Shown here: positions 34,324 through 43,557 of the stretch, one piece after another
How the letters are laid out: each line of letters begins with the position of its first letter
How positions within the stretch are numbered: position 1 is the stretch's first letter
From: Qipengyuania algicida
GTDB taxonomy: Bacteria; Pseudomonadota; Alphaproteobacteria; Sphingomonadales; Sphingomonadaceae
Assembly (NCBI RefSeq): GCF_009828025.1
Contig: NZ_WTYA01000003.1
Span: 228,642-292,641 of the forward strand
DNA length: 64,000 nt
Direction of reading: 5' to 3'
Translations under genes and position numbers: made by a program
The notes under the pieces: model-generated
Database searches by the model: none
The model's input: the letters and a program-made list of their open reading frames with translations, nothing else
What the model was told of the DNA's origin: nothing

Positions 34324-35282
34324 GACGGCTTCCGCGCACGGTTGGCGATCTTCACCCGCACCTGCTTGCGGCCGGCGCCCAGACGCAATTCGGCTCTGTC
34401 GAACAGGCGATCGACGATGATGTAGCGGCCCGACACCCGGTAGTTGGCGAGCTCGGCCTCGCCGTCCTCGCCGACGATGAAGAAGGGCGGCATCTCGCCC
34501 TGCGCTACTTCGGGGGGAAACTCGATCAGCGTCCGCCGTCCGTCGTCGAAGACGCGAACCGGCCGCCAGTCCGGGTGATCGCCGGACAAGCGATAGGCGA
34601 AGCTCAGGTCTTCGAGCGCAAATCCATCGGCGACCGGCGCGGCCCGTGCGGTCTCGGTTTGCGCCTTGCGCAGCGCGATCAGCTCGTCTTGCGGATAGAT
34701 CCAGCTGACCGAGGCCATGTAGATGCGCGGATTGGCGCGCAACTCGACATGATAGGTGCGCCGGTCGGTGTTGATCACGAGATTGGTGGCGATATCGGGC
34801 CGGGTCGGCTTGACCAGGATATGCACGCGCGCGCTTGCGCCGCTGCCGCTGATCGTGTCGCCGATCATCCAGCGCACGGTATCGCCCGCGGCAACCGGCC
34901 CGGGCCCGACCAGAGTCTCGCCCTCCTGCAAGGCGATATCGGTCACCTGCCCCGGCCTGGTGTAGACCTGGAACAGCGCGCCTTCGTTATAGGCATAGCG
35001 CTGGATGGCATTCTGAAATCCGGCATTGTCGGGCTGGACGCGGGCGGCAGCGTTCGCCGCTCCCACCTGCCCCTCGGGGTCAGGGGCGGGGGAGCGGCGC
35101 GCGGCAGCGGAGGAAGACTGCCGCGAAAGAAGGAGGCGTGTGCCGGCGCCATGGTGGCCCCCGCTCAGCGCCGCCAAGGAAGCCCGCGCCTGGGGAGCGG
35201 GCGTGGCGACCACCGGCGAGGCGAATCCAAGGACGGATGCAGCGGCGAGACACGAACGAAGCGGGATTTTCGAGAACGACAT
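34320..35282 (-). CDS. trbG: Conjugal transfer protein TrbG (VirB9-like)
   Basis: Outer-membrane core-complex protein, 320 residues, with a signal peptide (CLAAASVLGFASPVVATP). Residues 60-100 are low in complexity. Two VirB9 domains follow: QVYTRPGQVTDIALQEGE marks the N-terminal one and SFAYRLSGDHPDWRPVRVFD the C-terminal one. The start codon shares one base with the trbF stop (TGATG). Confidence 0.93.
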   Translation of the reverse strand: MSFSKIPLRSCLAAASVLGFASPVVATPAPQARASLAALSGGHHGAGTRLLLSRQSSSAAARRSPAPDPEGQVGAANAAARVQPDNAGFQNAIQRYAYNEGALFQVYTRPGQVTDIALQEGETLVGPGPVAAGDTVRWMIGDTISGSGASARVHILVKPTRPDIATNLVINTDRRTYHVELRANPRIYMASVSWIYPQDELIALRKAQTETARAAPVADGFALEDLSFAYRLSGDHPDWRPVRVFDDGRRTLIEFPPEVAQGEMPPFFIVGEDGEAELANYRVSGRYIIVDRLFDRAELRLGAGRKQVRVKIANRARKPS

Positions 35283-35962
35283 CAGCCGAGCTCCTTTGAC
35301 CAGTTGATGGAAGTGACGAAGATGCCGAGCGGATTGCGGGTCAGCGCATCGGGATCGCGCGGTGGCTGCACCGCGATGCCGAGGATCGCGGTCCAGCGGC
35401 TGGTCTCGGCGAGCGCGCCGTCGCGGTAACGCCGCTCGACCCAGGCGACGCGGAAGCTCTTCGGCGAAGCGCGGATCACGCTGGTGACCTCGACCGCCAC
35501 CTGTTCGCGGCCGACCATGGCGAAGGGATCGTTGGCGCGGGCGTACTCGTTGAGCGCGAGCGCGCCGCGATCGCTCGCAAAGTCGTAGGCGCGCAACCAG
35601 TTCTCGCGCACGACGATCGGGTCGTCGGGTATCGACCGGACGTTCTCGATGAAGCGCGCGAGATGGAAAGCGATCTGGGTATCGCTGGGCGTAAAACCGG
35701 CATCAGCGGGAGCAACGCTGCGCGCTTCGCCCAGCTTGTCGACCTCGACGACCCAGGGCACGATCGTCCCGCGCGCGTTCTGCCACAGTAGACCGCCAGT
35801 CAGGATGGCAGAGAGACCGAGCGCCCCGAAGAACGCGTAGCGCCAGCTTTTCGCCTGGACGCGCGCCGAGCCGATGCGGTCGTCCCAGACCTGCGCCGCG
35901 CGCTGGTAAGGGGTCACGGGCTGCGGCGTCTTGCCGTACCGGATCGAAGGGCGTTTGAACAT
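35282..35962 (-). CDS. trbF: Conjugal transfer protein TrbF (VirB8-like)
   Basis: Inner-membrane assembly factor of the type IV channel, 226 residues. A short cytoplasmic N-terminus (RPSIRYGKTPQPVTPYQRAA) is followed by a single helix near residues 43-60 and a periplasmic NTF2-like VirB8 domain ending with VTSINWSKELG. Length and motifs are standard. Confidence 0.93.
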   Translation of the reverse strand: MFKRPSIRYGKTPQPVTPYQRAAQVWDDRIGSARVQAKSWRYAFFGALGLSAILTGGLLWQNARGTIVPWVVEVDKLGEARSVAPADAGFTPSDTQIAFHLARFIENVRSIPDDPIVVRENWLRAYDFASDRGALALNEYARANDPFAMVGREQVAVEVTSVIRASPKSFRVAWVERRYRDGALAETSRWTAILGIAVQPPRDPDALTRNPLGIFVTSINWSKELG

Positions 35963-35968
35963 TTGCCG

Positions 35969-37291
35969 TCAGTCCTTTTCTCGTGTGTCGATCGAGGCGC
36001 CTGCGCCGTGTCCGTCGCCGGCGCGCACGGTGTGCGCGGCGAGCGAGGCAGAGTGGCCGAGGCTCTGGCGCTGCTTCATGGATCTGGCCCAGGATGGCGG
36101 GCCGTCGCTGGCGGCTGCCTGTCGGCTGTCGGAGGACGAGGAACCGGGGGCCGGCACGATACGCCCGCCCATGTGACCGACCGCCGAGCGCGCACCCTCC
36201 CGGAAATTGCCTCGGGCGCTGTCGGTCGCGGCGCGCAGCGGTGACATCGCCGCGCCGCCCGCGGCGCGGCCGACACCGGCCATGCCGCCCGCGACAGCGG
36301 CTCCACCGCTCCTGCCCGCCGAGCCCGTGGCATAGGCCATTGTCGCACCGCCGGCCGCGCGCGAGGTTCCGCGCGCGACCGAAGACGCCGCGCTGGCGAC
36401 GGCGCCGCTGGCCAGTTTGGCTCCGGCGACGCCGCCAACCGCTGCACCACCTGCGAGAAGGGCAGTCCCGGCCGCCGCGCCGGCACCAAGCTGCGGCCCG
36501 CCTGCGACGATTCCGTTGGCGATGCCGGGGCCGAAGATGCCGAGACCGAGCAGCGTCAGGCTGGCAAGCACGATGGCCAGGGCATCCTCGATCGTCGGAT
36601 CGCCCGGGATAGCGCTGGTGAACTCGGCGAAGAGGGTCGAGCCGATCCCGATGATGACGGCCAGGACGAGCACCTTGATGCCCGAGGAGACCACGTTGCC
36701 GAGCACCCGCTCGGCCATGAAGGCGGTCTTGCCGAACAGGCCGAAGGGAATGAGCACGAAGCCCGCGAGCGTCGTCAGCTTGAACTCGATCAGGGTGACG
36801 AACAGCTGGATCGCGAGGATGAAGAAGGCGATGATGACCACCGCCCAGGCGACGAGCAGGATGATAATCTGCAGGAAGTTCTCGAAGAAGCTCACATAGC
36901 CGAGCAGGTCTTGCATCGATTCGAGCAGCGGCCAGGCGGCATCGATGCCGACCTGCGCGACGCGCCCGGGCTGCAAAAGGTCGGCAGCGCCAAGCCCCGA
37001 GCCGCTAGCCTTGAGGCCGAGCCCGGCAAAGCTGTTGAACACGATATTGGCGAGCGCGCTCCAGTTGCCGATGAGATAGGCGAATATCCCGACGAAGAGC
37101 GTCTTCTTCACCAGCCGGGCGATGATGTCGTCCTGCTCGCCCCAGCTCCAGAACAGGGCGGCCAGCGTCACGTCGATCACGATCAGCGTGGTCGCGATGA
37201 ACGCGACCTCGCCCGAGAGCAGGCCGAAGCCGCTGTCGATGTAGCGCGAAAACATCGCGAGGAAGCGATCGACGACGCCGGTCCCGCCCAT
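35969..37291 (-). CDS. trbL: Conjugal transfer protein TrbL (VirB6-like)
   Basis: Polytopic inner-membrane channel component, 440 residues. Several hydrophobic helices lie between residues 20 and 290, and the C-terminal 150 residues are Ala/Gly-rich and low in complexity, a normal TrbL feature. The ATG at 37291 (MGGTGVVDRFLAMF) follows GGGGAG and overlaps the end of the small trbK-like gene; the frame is open upstream but that part is not TrbL-like. Confidence 0.9.
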   Translation of the reverse strand: MGGTGVVDRFLAMFSRYIDSGFGLLSGEVAFIATTLIVIDVTLAALFWSWGEQDDIIARLVKKTLFVGIFAYLIGNWSALANIVFNSFAGLGLKASGSGLGAADLLQPGRVAQVGIDAAWPLLESMQDLLGYVSFFENFLQIIILLVAWAVVIIAFFILAIQLFVTLIEFKLTTLAGFVLIPFGLFGKTAFMAERVLGNVVSSGIKVLVLAVIIGIGSTLFAEFTSAIPGDPTIEDALAIVLASLTLLGLGIFGPGIANGIVAGGPQLGAGAAAGTALLAGGAAVGGVAGAKLASGAVASAASSVARGTSRAAGGATMAYATGSAGRSGGAAVAGGMAGVGRAAGGAAMSPLRAATDSARGNFREGARSAVGHMGGRIVPAPGSSSSDSRQAAASDGPPSWARSMKQRQSLGHSASLAAHTVRAGDGHGAGASIDTREKD

Positions 37292-37292
37292 C

Positions 37293-37628
37293 TCAACGCT
37301 CCCCGCGCATCGGGGGAGAACCAACGGCCGGATCGGGCCGAACCGATTCCTCATCCAGCGCGGAATAGGCATCGGGACGCCTGGCACCGAAGAAGCGTCG
37401 CCGCTTCTCGATCCAGGCCGCCCGGCAATCGGGCGAGGACAGCGCCAGCTCGCCCATATTGGAACACGCTCTGAGACGGGCGGGCAGCGGGTCGCCATCG
37501 GGCACCCAGACACCAACAGCCGTCTCGACGCGCGGTTCGGGCTCCTCGCGCAGCTGCAAGAGCGTCATGGCGACCGCGAGACCGACGAAAGCGGCCGCAC
37601 CGATCCGCGCGATGAGCTTGCCGTCCAT
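37293..37628 (-). CDS. Putative entry exclusion protein, TrbK-alt type
   Basis: A 111-residue protein with one N-terminal hydrophobic segment (IGAAAFVGLAVAMTLLQL) and two cysteines in RACSNMGELALSSPDCRAAW. It lies between trbJ and trbL, where alternative TrbK proteins occur. By analogy it may stop a second copy of the element from entering the cell, but position is the main support. Confidence 0.7.
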   Translation of the reverse strand: MDGKLIARIGAAAFVGLAVAMTLLQLREEPEPRVETAVGVWVPDGDPLPARLRACSNMGELALSSPDCRAAWIEKRRRFFGARRPDAYSALDEESVRPDPAVGSPPMRGER

Positions 37629-37634
37629 GACGGA

Positions 37635-38381
37635 TCAGTCCGATCCGCCGGGCACGTAACGGGGCCGATCGGCGAGAAAGCGCCGGAGCTGTTCGCGCGC
37701 CTGGCGCCTGGCCGCCGCGCGGTCGGCCGCGTCGAGCGCCTGCGCGCGGCTCGAGGCCGCCAGCGTTGCCGTCAGATCGGTGAGCTGGCGCGCTTGCAGC
37801 GCGAGCAGCTGGTTGCCGGCCTGGGCCGCCTGCATCGCGCCGGTGGCGGACTGGCTGGCGCCGACCAGGCTGCCGATCGCCTCGCGCGAGCCTTCGATGT
37901 TTGCGACCGCGCCCGCCTGGACCTTCAGCGCGTCCTCGAAGCCGGCGATGCTGTTCTGCCAGCGCGCCTCGGCGCCTTCGACCATGGCCTGCTGCGACGC
38001 GCCGAGCGGGACATTCCTGTATCCGCTCGCAAACGCCGTCTCGATCTCGCGCACATCGTAGGCGATGCGCTGGGCCTGGCTCAGCAATTGCTGGGTCTGG
38101 CGGATCTGGTCCTGCAAGGGCTGGAGGATGCTCGTCGGCAGTCGCTCGAGGTTCTTCGCCTGATTGATCAGCGACGTCGCCTGGTTCTGCAGCATGCGGA
38201 TCTGGTTGTTGATCTGCTCCAGCGTCCGTGCCGCGGTCAGCACGTTCTGGGCGTAGTTGGACGGATCGTAGACGATCCCGCCGAACTGCGCCTGGGCCGG
38301 AGTCGATATGACCGTCGCCGCACCGCCGGCGACGAGCGCAGCGCTTGCGGCAAGGGTTCTAAGGCATCTCGACAGCATCAT
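37635..38381 (-). CDS. trbJ: Conjugal transfer protein TrbJ (VirB5-like)
   Basis: Periplasmic protein of 248 residues with a signal peptide (RTLAASAALVAGGAATVI, ending AQA) and long coiled-coil helices (TLEQINNQIRMLQNQATSL), as in TrbJ/VirB5 pilus-tip proteins. The start at 38381 (MMLSRC) is chosen because AAGGAG lies seven bases upstream; a start 21 bases earlier is possible. It overlaps the end of trbE by 23 bases. Confidence 0.9.
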   Translation of the reverse strand: MMLSRCLRTLAASAALVAGGAATVISTPAQAQFGGIVYDPSNYAQNVLTAARTLEQINNQIRMLQNQATSLINQAKNLERLPTSILQPLQDQIRQTQQLLSQAQRIAYDVREIETAFASGYRNVPLGASQQAMVEGAEARWQNSIAGFEDALKVQAGAVANIEGSREAIGSLVGASQSATGAMQAAQAGNQLLALQARQLTDLTATLAASSRAQALDAADRAAARRQAREQLRRFLADRPRYVPGGSD

Positions 38382-40839
38382 GGGAAGGCTCCTTCGGGTC
38401 ATCGGGTTGAAAGTTTGGATTGTGGCCGCCTCCGAGCAGTTCGGCCGCCCAGTCGAGACCGCGATGCCGCAGCCAGGCGGCGGCGAAGCCGGAGCGGCCC
38501 GCGCTTTGGGCGATGCGCGCGATGGCGAGCTGGTCGCTCTTCGAGGACGCTCCGACGAACGCGAGCGCGACCTCGCCCAGCCCCAGTTCGAACAGGCGGT
38601 TGCCGCGCGCGGACTGGCAGTAATAGTCGCGCTTGGGCGTGGCCCGGCTGAGGATTTCGATCTGGCGGTCGTTCAATCCGAACCGCCGGTAGATGCTCAG
38701 GATCTGCGGCTCGATCGCGCGCTCGTTGGGCAGGAAGATGCGGGTCGGACAGCTCTCGATGATCGCCGGCGCGATCGCCGAGCTCTCGATATCGGCGAGG
38801 CTCTGGGTCGCGAAGACGACGCTCGCGTTCTTCTTGCGCAGGGTCTTGAGCCACTCGCGCAGCTGGCCGGCGAAGCCGGGGCTGTCGAGCACCAGCCAGC
38901 CCTCGTCGATGATGATCAGTGTCGGCGAGCCGTCGAGCCGACCCTCGATGCGGTGGAAAAGATAGGAGAGCACCGCGGGCGCGGCGGCCGCGCCGGTCAG
39001 TCCTTCGGTCTCGAAGGCCTGGAAGCGCGCTTCGCCGAGCCGCTCGCATTCGGCATCGAGCAGCCGCCCGAACGGCCCGCCGATGCAGTAGGGCGCAAGC
39101 GCCTGCTTGAGCGCCTGCGATTGCAGCAGGACAGCCAGGCCGGTCAGCGTACGTTCGGCAATGGGCGCCGTGCCCAGCGATGTCAGCGCCGACCAGAGAT
39201 GCTCCTTGGTGGCGGGATCGACCGACACCCCTTCGGAGGCGAGGATCGCCTGGAGCCATCCTGCTGCCCAGGCCAGCTCCGCGGGCTCGTCGATGCGCGC
39301 CAGCGGCTGCAAGGACACGCCTTCGTCGCTGTCTTCGGAAAGGCTCGAGCCCAGATCCTGCCAGTCGCCGCCGCAGGCGAGCGCGGCGGCGCGGATCGAA
39401 CCGCCGAAGTCGAACGCGAATATCTGCGCGTCGGCATAGCGGCGGAACTGCATCGCCATGAAGGCGAGCAGCACCGATTTGCCTGCGCCCGTGGGGCCGA
39501 CGACGAGGCTGTGGCCGACATCGCCGACATGGAGCGCCAGACGGAACGGGGTCGTGCCCTCGGTTCTGGCGTAGAAGAGCGGCGGCGCGTCGAAGTGGTC
39601 GTCGCGCTCCGGGCCTGCCCAGATGGCGGACAGCGGGATCATGTGCGCCAGATTGAGCGTCGAGAGGGGCGGCTGCCGGACGTTTGCGTATAGGTGTCCG
39701 GGAAGCGAGCCGAGCCATGCCTCGATCGCGTTCATGCCTTCGGTAACGCAGGTGAAGTCCCGGCCCTGGACGACCTTTTCGACCAGGCGCAGCTTTTCGG
39801 CGGCGAGTGCCGCGTCCTCGTCCCACACCGTGATCGTCGCGGTGACGAGCGCCATGCCGACATGATCGGCACCCAGTTCCTGCAAGGCCGTATCGGCATC
39901 CTCGGCCTTGTTGGCCGCATCGCTGTCGACCAGCACCGAGGCCTCGTTGGTCATCACTTCCTTGAGGATGGCGGCGACCGACTTGCGCTTGGCGAACCAC
40001 TGGCGGCGGATCTTGCCGAGCAAGCGTGTCGCATCGGCCTTGTCGAGCATGATCGCGCGGGTCGACCAGCGATAGGCAAAGCCCTGCGCGTTCAACTCGT
40101 CGAGCAGGCCGGGAAAGGTGGTGTTCGGAAAGCCGACCACGGTCAGGGTACGCAGGTGCGCCGTGCCAAGACGCGGCTCGAGACCGCCGGCAAGCGGCTC
40201 GTCGGCGAGCAACGCATCGAGATGCATCGGCGTTTCGGGAACGCGGACACCCTGTGTCCGCGTCGAGACGCAGCCGTGCAGATAGGTCAGCGTCTCGCCG
40301 TCATCGAGCCACGCGATTTCGGGGAAGAACCCCTCGAACAGCCGGAGCAGGCGGTCGGAGCGATCGGCAAACCCATCGCGCAGCTCGCGCGGGTCGATGC
40401 CTTTCTCCGCCTTCCCTTCGTAGAGCCAGCTTTCGGCGCGCGCGCCGTCTTCGGCGGGCGGAAGCCACACGAATGTGAGGAAATAGCGGCTCTCGAAATG
40501 CGCGCCTTCCTCGGCGAACTGCGCGGCGCGCTCGCGCTCGACCAAAGCCGAAGCCGGATCGGGAAAGTCGCATTCCGGATAGCCCAGCGCGGGACGACGC
40601 ACGGCCTCGACGAAGATGGCCCAGCCCGATCCCAGCCGGCGCAGCGCACTGTTGAGCCGCGCGGTCGTGGAGACGAGTTCGGCAGGGGTTGCACTGTCGA
40701 GGTCCGGGCCGCGGAAGCGTGCGGTACGCTGGAAACTGCCGTCCTTGTTGAGGACGATACCCGGCGCCACCAGCGCGGCCCAGGGCAGGAAGTCGCTGAG
40801 CCGGTCGGCCTTGTTCCGATATTCGCGAAGCGAGAACAT
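38359..40839 (-). CDS. trbE: Conjugal transfer ATPase TrbE (VirB4-like)
   Basis: Cytoplasmic ATPase that energises pilus assembly and substrate transport, 826 residues. The N-terminal VirB4 domain starts at MFSLREYRNKADRLSDFLPW; Walker A is VGPTGAGKSVLLAF near residue 450, and Walker B is seen in TLIIIDEGWLVL near residue 645. GAGGT precedes the ATG. It lies three bases after trbD, consistent with operon transcription. Confidence 0.95.
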   Translation of the reverse strand: MFSLREYRNKADRLSDFLPWAALVAPGIVLNKDGSFQRTARFRGPDLDSATPAELVSTTARLNSALRRLGSGWAIFVEAVRRPALGYPECDFPDPASALVERERAAQFAEEGAHFESRYFLTFVWLPPAEDGARAESWLYEGKAEKGIDPRELRDGFADRSDRLLRLFEGFFPEIAWLDDGETLTYLHGCVSTRTQGVRVPETPMHLDALLADEPLAGGLEPRLGTAHLRTLTVVGFPNTTFPGLLDELNAQGFAYRWSTRAIMLDKADATRLLGKIRRQWFAKRKSVAAILKEVMTNEASVLVDSDAANKAEDADTALQELGADHVGMALVTATITVWDEDAALAAEKLRLVEKVVQGRDFTCVTEGMNAIEAWLGSLPGHLYANVRQPPLSTLNLAHMIPLSAIWAGPERDDHFDAPPLFYARTEGTTPFRLALHVGDVGHSLVVGPTGAGKSVLLAFMAMQFRRYADAQIFAFDFGGSIRAAALACGGDWQDLGSSLSEDSDEGVSLQPLARIDEPAELAWAAGWLQAILASEGVSVDPATKEHLWSALTSLGTAPIAERTLTGLAVLLQSQALKQALAPYCIGGPFGRLLDAECERLGEARFQAFETEGLTGAAAAPAVLSYLFHRIEGRLDGSPTLIIIDEGWLVLDSPGFAGQLREWLKTLRKKNASVVFATQSLADIESSAIAPAIIESCPTRIFLPNERAIEPQILSIYRRFGLNDRQIEILSRATPKRDYYCQSARGNRLFELGLGEVALAFVGASSKSDQLAIARIAQSAGRSGFAAAWLRHRGLDWAAELLGGGHNPNFQPDDPKEPSHDAVEMP

Positions 40840-40842
40840 CCG

Positions 40843-41106
40843 TCAGACCTCGAAATATGCGGGAAAGCGCAGATGCCGCCGCGCGACATCGACGAACTGC
40901 GGATCGCGCCGCGCGGCCCAGACCGCGATCACGTGCCCGGCAGCGAAGACGGCAACGCCGGCAACCCACAGCTGCAAGCCGAGCCCGATCGCACCGGCCA
41001 GGGTGGCATTGGCGATGGCGAGCCCGCGCGGCGCCCCGCCAAGCAGGATATGCTCGGTCAGGGCCCGGTGGACCGGGACAGCAAAGCCGGGCGGCAAGCT
41101 TTCCAT
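40843..41106 (-). CDS. trbD: Conjugal transfer protein TrbD (VirB3-like)
   Basis: An 87-residue inner-membrane protein with two hydrophobic helices (LAIANATLAGAIGLGLQLWV and AGVAVFAAGHVIAVWA). The HRALTEHILLGGAPRGLAI segment is typical of TrbD. Its ATG overlaps the trbC stop (ATGA). Confidence 0.9.
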   Translation of the reverse strand: MESLPPGFAVPVHRALTEHILLGGAPRGLAIANATLAGAIGLGLQLWVAGVAVFAAGHVIAVWAARRDPQFVDVARRHLRFPAYFEV

Positions 41107-41438
41107 CAGACCAGCGCTCCGCCGCCGAACGAAAAGAACGAGAGGAAGAAGGACGAGGCGGCAAAAGCGATCGACAGGCCGAAGACGATCTGGATCAGCC
41201 GCCGGAAGCCGCCCGAGGTATCGCCAAAGGCGAGCGCGAGCCCGGTCGCGATGATGATAATCACCGCCACGATCTTGGCCACCGGTCCCTGGATCGATTC
41301 CAGGATCGCCTGGAGCGGCGCCTCCCACGGCATCGACGAGCCGGCGGCATGCGCGGGGGCAGCGACTGCCAGTGCGGTAACGCCCCAGACAACGAAGACA
41401 GGCAGGCGCGGGCGCGCGCGGAACAGAGCATGGATCAC
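41106..41438 (-). CDS. trbC: Conjugal transfer pilin TrbC (VirB2-like)
   Basis: Prepilin of 110 residues. The long signal peptide ends around APAHAA, leaving a mature part with two hydrophobic helices (AKIVAVIIIIATGLALAF; LIQIVFGLSIAFAASSFFL). In related systems TraF-type peptidase trims and cyclises this pilin, and a TraF-like enzyme is encoded at 61172-61753. It uses GTG, overlapping the trbB stop (GTGA), with GGAG upstream. Confidence 0.9.
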   Translation of the reverse strand: MIHALFRARPRLPVFVVWGVTALAVAAPAHAAGSSMPWEAPLQAILESIQGPVAKIVAVIIIIATGLALAFGDTSGGFRRLIQIVFGLSIAFAASSFFLSFFSFGGGALV

Positions 41439-42415
41439 AGGGAGTCTCCTTGGGTTGGGCAAAGGGGCGCGAGCACGTAGTCGCCCCGCGCATTGAGCGG
41501 CCGGACCTCGGCCAGTTCGGCAAGCCGCCGTCCCGTACCGTCGCGCACAAGCACGGCGATCACGTCGATGGTCTCGGCGATGAGCGCGCGCGGGACGGTG
41601 ACCACGCTCTCCTGGATCAGCTGCTCGAGCCGCCGCAGCGTGCCGAGCGCGGTGCCGGCGTGGATCGTGCCGATCCCGCCGGGATGACCGGTGCCCCAGG
41701 CTTTCAGCAGATCGAGGGCTTCGGCGCCGCGGACCTCGCCGATCGGAATGCGATCGGGCCGCAGTCGCAACGCCGAGCGAACGAGATCGGACAGCGAAGC
41801 CACACCGTCCTTTGTCCGCAGCGACACGAGATTTGGGGCAGCGCACTGGAGCTCGCGCGTATCCTCGATGAGGACCACGCGATCGGTCGACGACGCGACC
41901 TCTGCAAGCAGGGCATTGGTAAGCGTGGTCTTGCCGGTCGATGTGCCGCCGGCGACGAGGATATTCCTGCGCGCGGCAACCGCGGCAGCAAGCGCCTCGG
42001 CTTGCCGCGAAGCCATGATGCCCGCCGCGACATAATCGTCGAGCGTGAACACGGCGACGGCAGGCTTGCGAATGGCAAAGCTCGGCGCAGCGACCACCGG
42101 CGGCAGCAATCCTTCGAAGCGTTCGCCGCCTTCGGGCAACTCGGCGGAAACACGTGGCGCTCCGCCATGCACTTCAGTCCCGACGTGATGCGCCACCAGC
42201 CGCACGATCCGCTCGCCGTCGGCAGCGCTCATCGTCCGTTCGGAAGCGCCAAGTCCTTCGCCCAGCCTATCAACCCAGAGACGCCCGTCCGGGTTGAGCA
42301 TGACCTCGATCACCGACGGGTCTTCAAGCCATGCCGCGATCTCCCCGCCCAGGGCGGTGCGCAGCATGCGCGCGCCGCGCGAGGATGCTTGGGATCGGAT
42401 CGGAACGACGCTCAT
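41435..42415 (-). CDS. trbB: Conjugal transfer ATPase TrbB (VirB11-like)
   Basis: Hexameric secretion ATPase, 326 residues. Walker A is [15 protein letters not shown] near residue 155; the Asp box ([12 protein letters not shown]) and His-box-like stretch ([14 protein letters not shown]) follow. The ATG at 42415 (MSVVPIRS) has GAGGCAGGGC upstream; a longer frame exists but is less likely. In related elements copG and traG directly precede trbB; here 12 kb of defence genes intervene, so trbB must now use a local promoter or very long read-through. Confidence 0.93.
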   Translation of the reverse strand: MSVVPIRSQASSRGARMLRTALGGEIAAWLEDPSVIEVMLNPDGRLWVDRLGEGLGASERTMSAADGERIVRLVAHHVGTEVHGGAPRVSAELPEGGERFEGLLPPVVAAPSFAIRKPAVAVFTLDDYVAAGIMASRQAEALAAAVAARRNILVAGGTSTGKTTLTNALLAEVASSTDRVVLIEDTRELQCAAPNLVSLRTKDGVASLSDLVRSALRLRPDRIPIGEVRGAEALDLLKAWGTGHPGGIGTIHAGTALGTLRRLEQLIQESVVTVPRALIAETIDVIAVLVRDGTGRRLAELAEVRPLNARGDYVLAPLCPTQGDSL

Positions 42416-42432
42416 GCCCTGCCTCGGAATAC

Positions 42433-42453
42433 CGCGACCGACGGCCGGTCGCG
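42433..42453. promoter_or_regulatory. Inverted repeat just upstream of trbB
   Basis: CGCGACCG (42433-42440) and CGGTCGCG (42446-42453) form perfect 8-bp arms around 5 bases, ending 18 bases before the trbB start. It could be an operator for a regulator such as CopG, or an mRNA hairpin. The rest of the 316-base gap to the divergent nuclease gene holds nothing else recognisable. Confidence 0.45.
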
Positions 42454-42731
42454 TTCTGAGGCGCATCAAGAAGACAGGATTTCAGGGCACGGCAACAGGA
42501 ACCCGCTGGCATCGAACGCCAGCGTACAAATGGAACGTCGGGCGTAACGAGCCGCGTTCGGTGGTCCCACCACAAGAAGGCTGGTGGTCCAGGCCGCCAG
42601 GTGCGGACTCATCGCGATACGCCATCGAGTGTCCGTGATCGGAGCTACATTGCATTGAGAACAGAATGGCAACATGCTCTCAAAGGGGTAGCTGCGCCAA
42701 TCCCGCTAGAGTGAAAGACACGGAGGGACCA

Positions 42732-43283
42732 ATGCGATCAACACCGCGAAAATCAGAGCACACTTCCCGCAGCACACTGTCGCAGAAATACGCGCTGGTG
42801 AGATTTCCGAATGGCGAGACACGCAGGATGAATGCTGGGCCGGCTGCAGATATCTCAAAGGCGGTGATCGAAGTCTTTGCCCCCACGTTTCTCGGCAAAC
42901 CAAGCGTCATGTTCTGTAGGCAATCTCGCAACGAGGCAGTCGCCAAGGAAACAGAACTCATCAGGGCAATGGGGCTGACGCCAGCGGCCGAAGAGCTTCT
43001 GCCCGAGATTGTGCTGTTCGATGTGGCCCCTGCCGATCCACTGCTCGTGTTCGTGGAAGTCGCTCGTTCCGATGGTGTCATCGACGAAACCCGCACGACG
43101 GCGTTGCTGCAGATCGCCCACCAGGCAGGTTTCGCTTCGCAGAACGTCGCGCTGGTAGCGGCCGTTCTCGATCGCGAAGCGGAAAACTCTGGGGAGGCTG
43201 CGGGCAGGCTTGCTGGGGGCAGTTACGCTTGGTTCGCGTCCGAGCCCGATAATCTGATGGCGATGCGACCGATCCGCGGATGA
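42732..43283 (+). CDS. BsuBI/PstI-like restriction endonuclease domain, orphan
   Basis: The 183-residue product resembles only the C-terminal nuclease domain of the BsuBI/PstI family: ISKAVIEVFAPTFLGKP, then LPEIVLFDVAPADPLLVFVE with VARSDGVIDETR in place of the usual EAVTSHGP-type block, and a closing AWFASEPDNLM. The N-terminal helical domain and a cognate methyltransferase are missing. GGAGG precedes the ATG at 42732. It may be a remnant or a stand-alone nuclease; the family call is by pattern and moderate in certainty. Confidence 0.6.
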   Translation: MRSTPRKSEHTSRSTLSQKYALVRFPNGETRRMNAGPAADISKAVIEVFAPTFLGKPSVMFCRQSRNEAVAKETELIRAMGLTPAAEELLPEIVLFDVAPADPLLVFVEVARSDGVIDETRTTALLQIAHQAGFASQNVALVAAVLDREAENSGEAAGRLAGGSYAWFASEPDNLMAMRPIRG

Positions 43284-43557
43284 TGGGAGGCTCCCAAGCA
43301 ACCTATGCAAGGACGTGCGCAGCTCATCTGTCTTCTTCACTTCGCATCGGGATGCGGCGCATGTTTATTCGTTCCCGACGCCTGCCAAACCCAGGATTAG
43401 TCAGATTCTGCGGTTTGGGCTGAAATGGGCCAGGAATCGCCACTTCGCTTCTGCGCAAGAAGGGAGGCGCACTATGTCTCGACTTTGGGTCGGGACTAAA
43501 GGGCCGGCCCGGAGAACGGAATGGCAGATTGCGCGCTAGTGCGAATCTTCGCCACCA

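Noticed and set aside
39694..41496. 600-residue open frame on the plus strand
   Set aside because: Antisense to trbE, trbD and trbC; no recognisable motif and no ribosome site.
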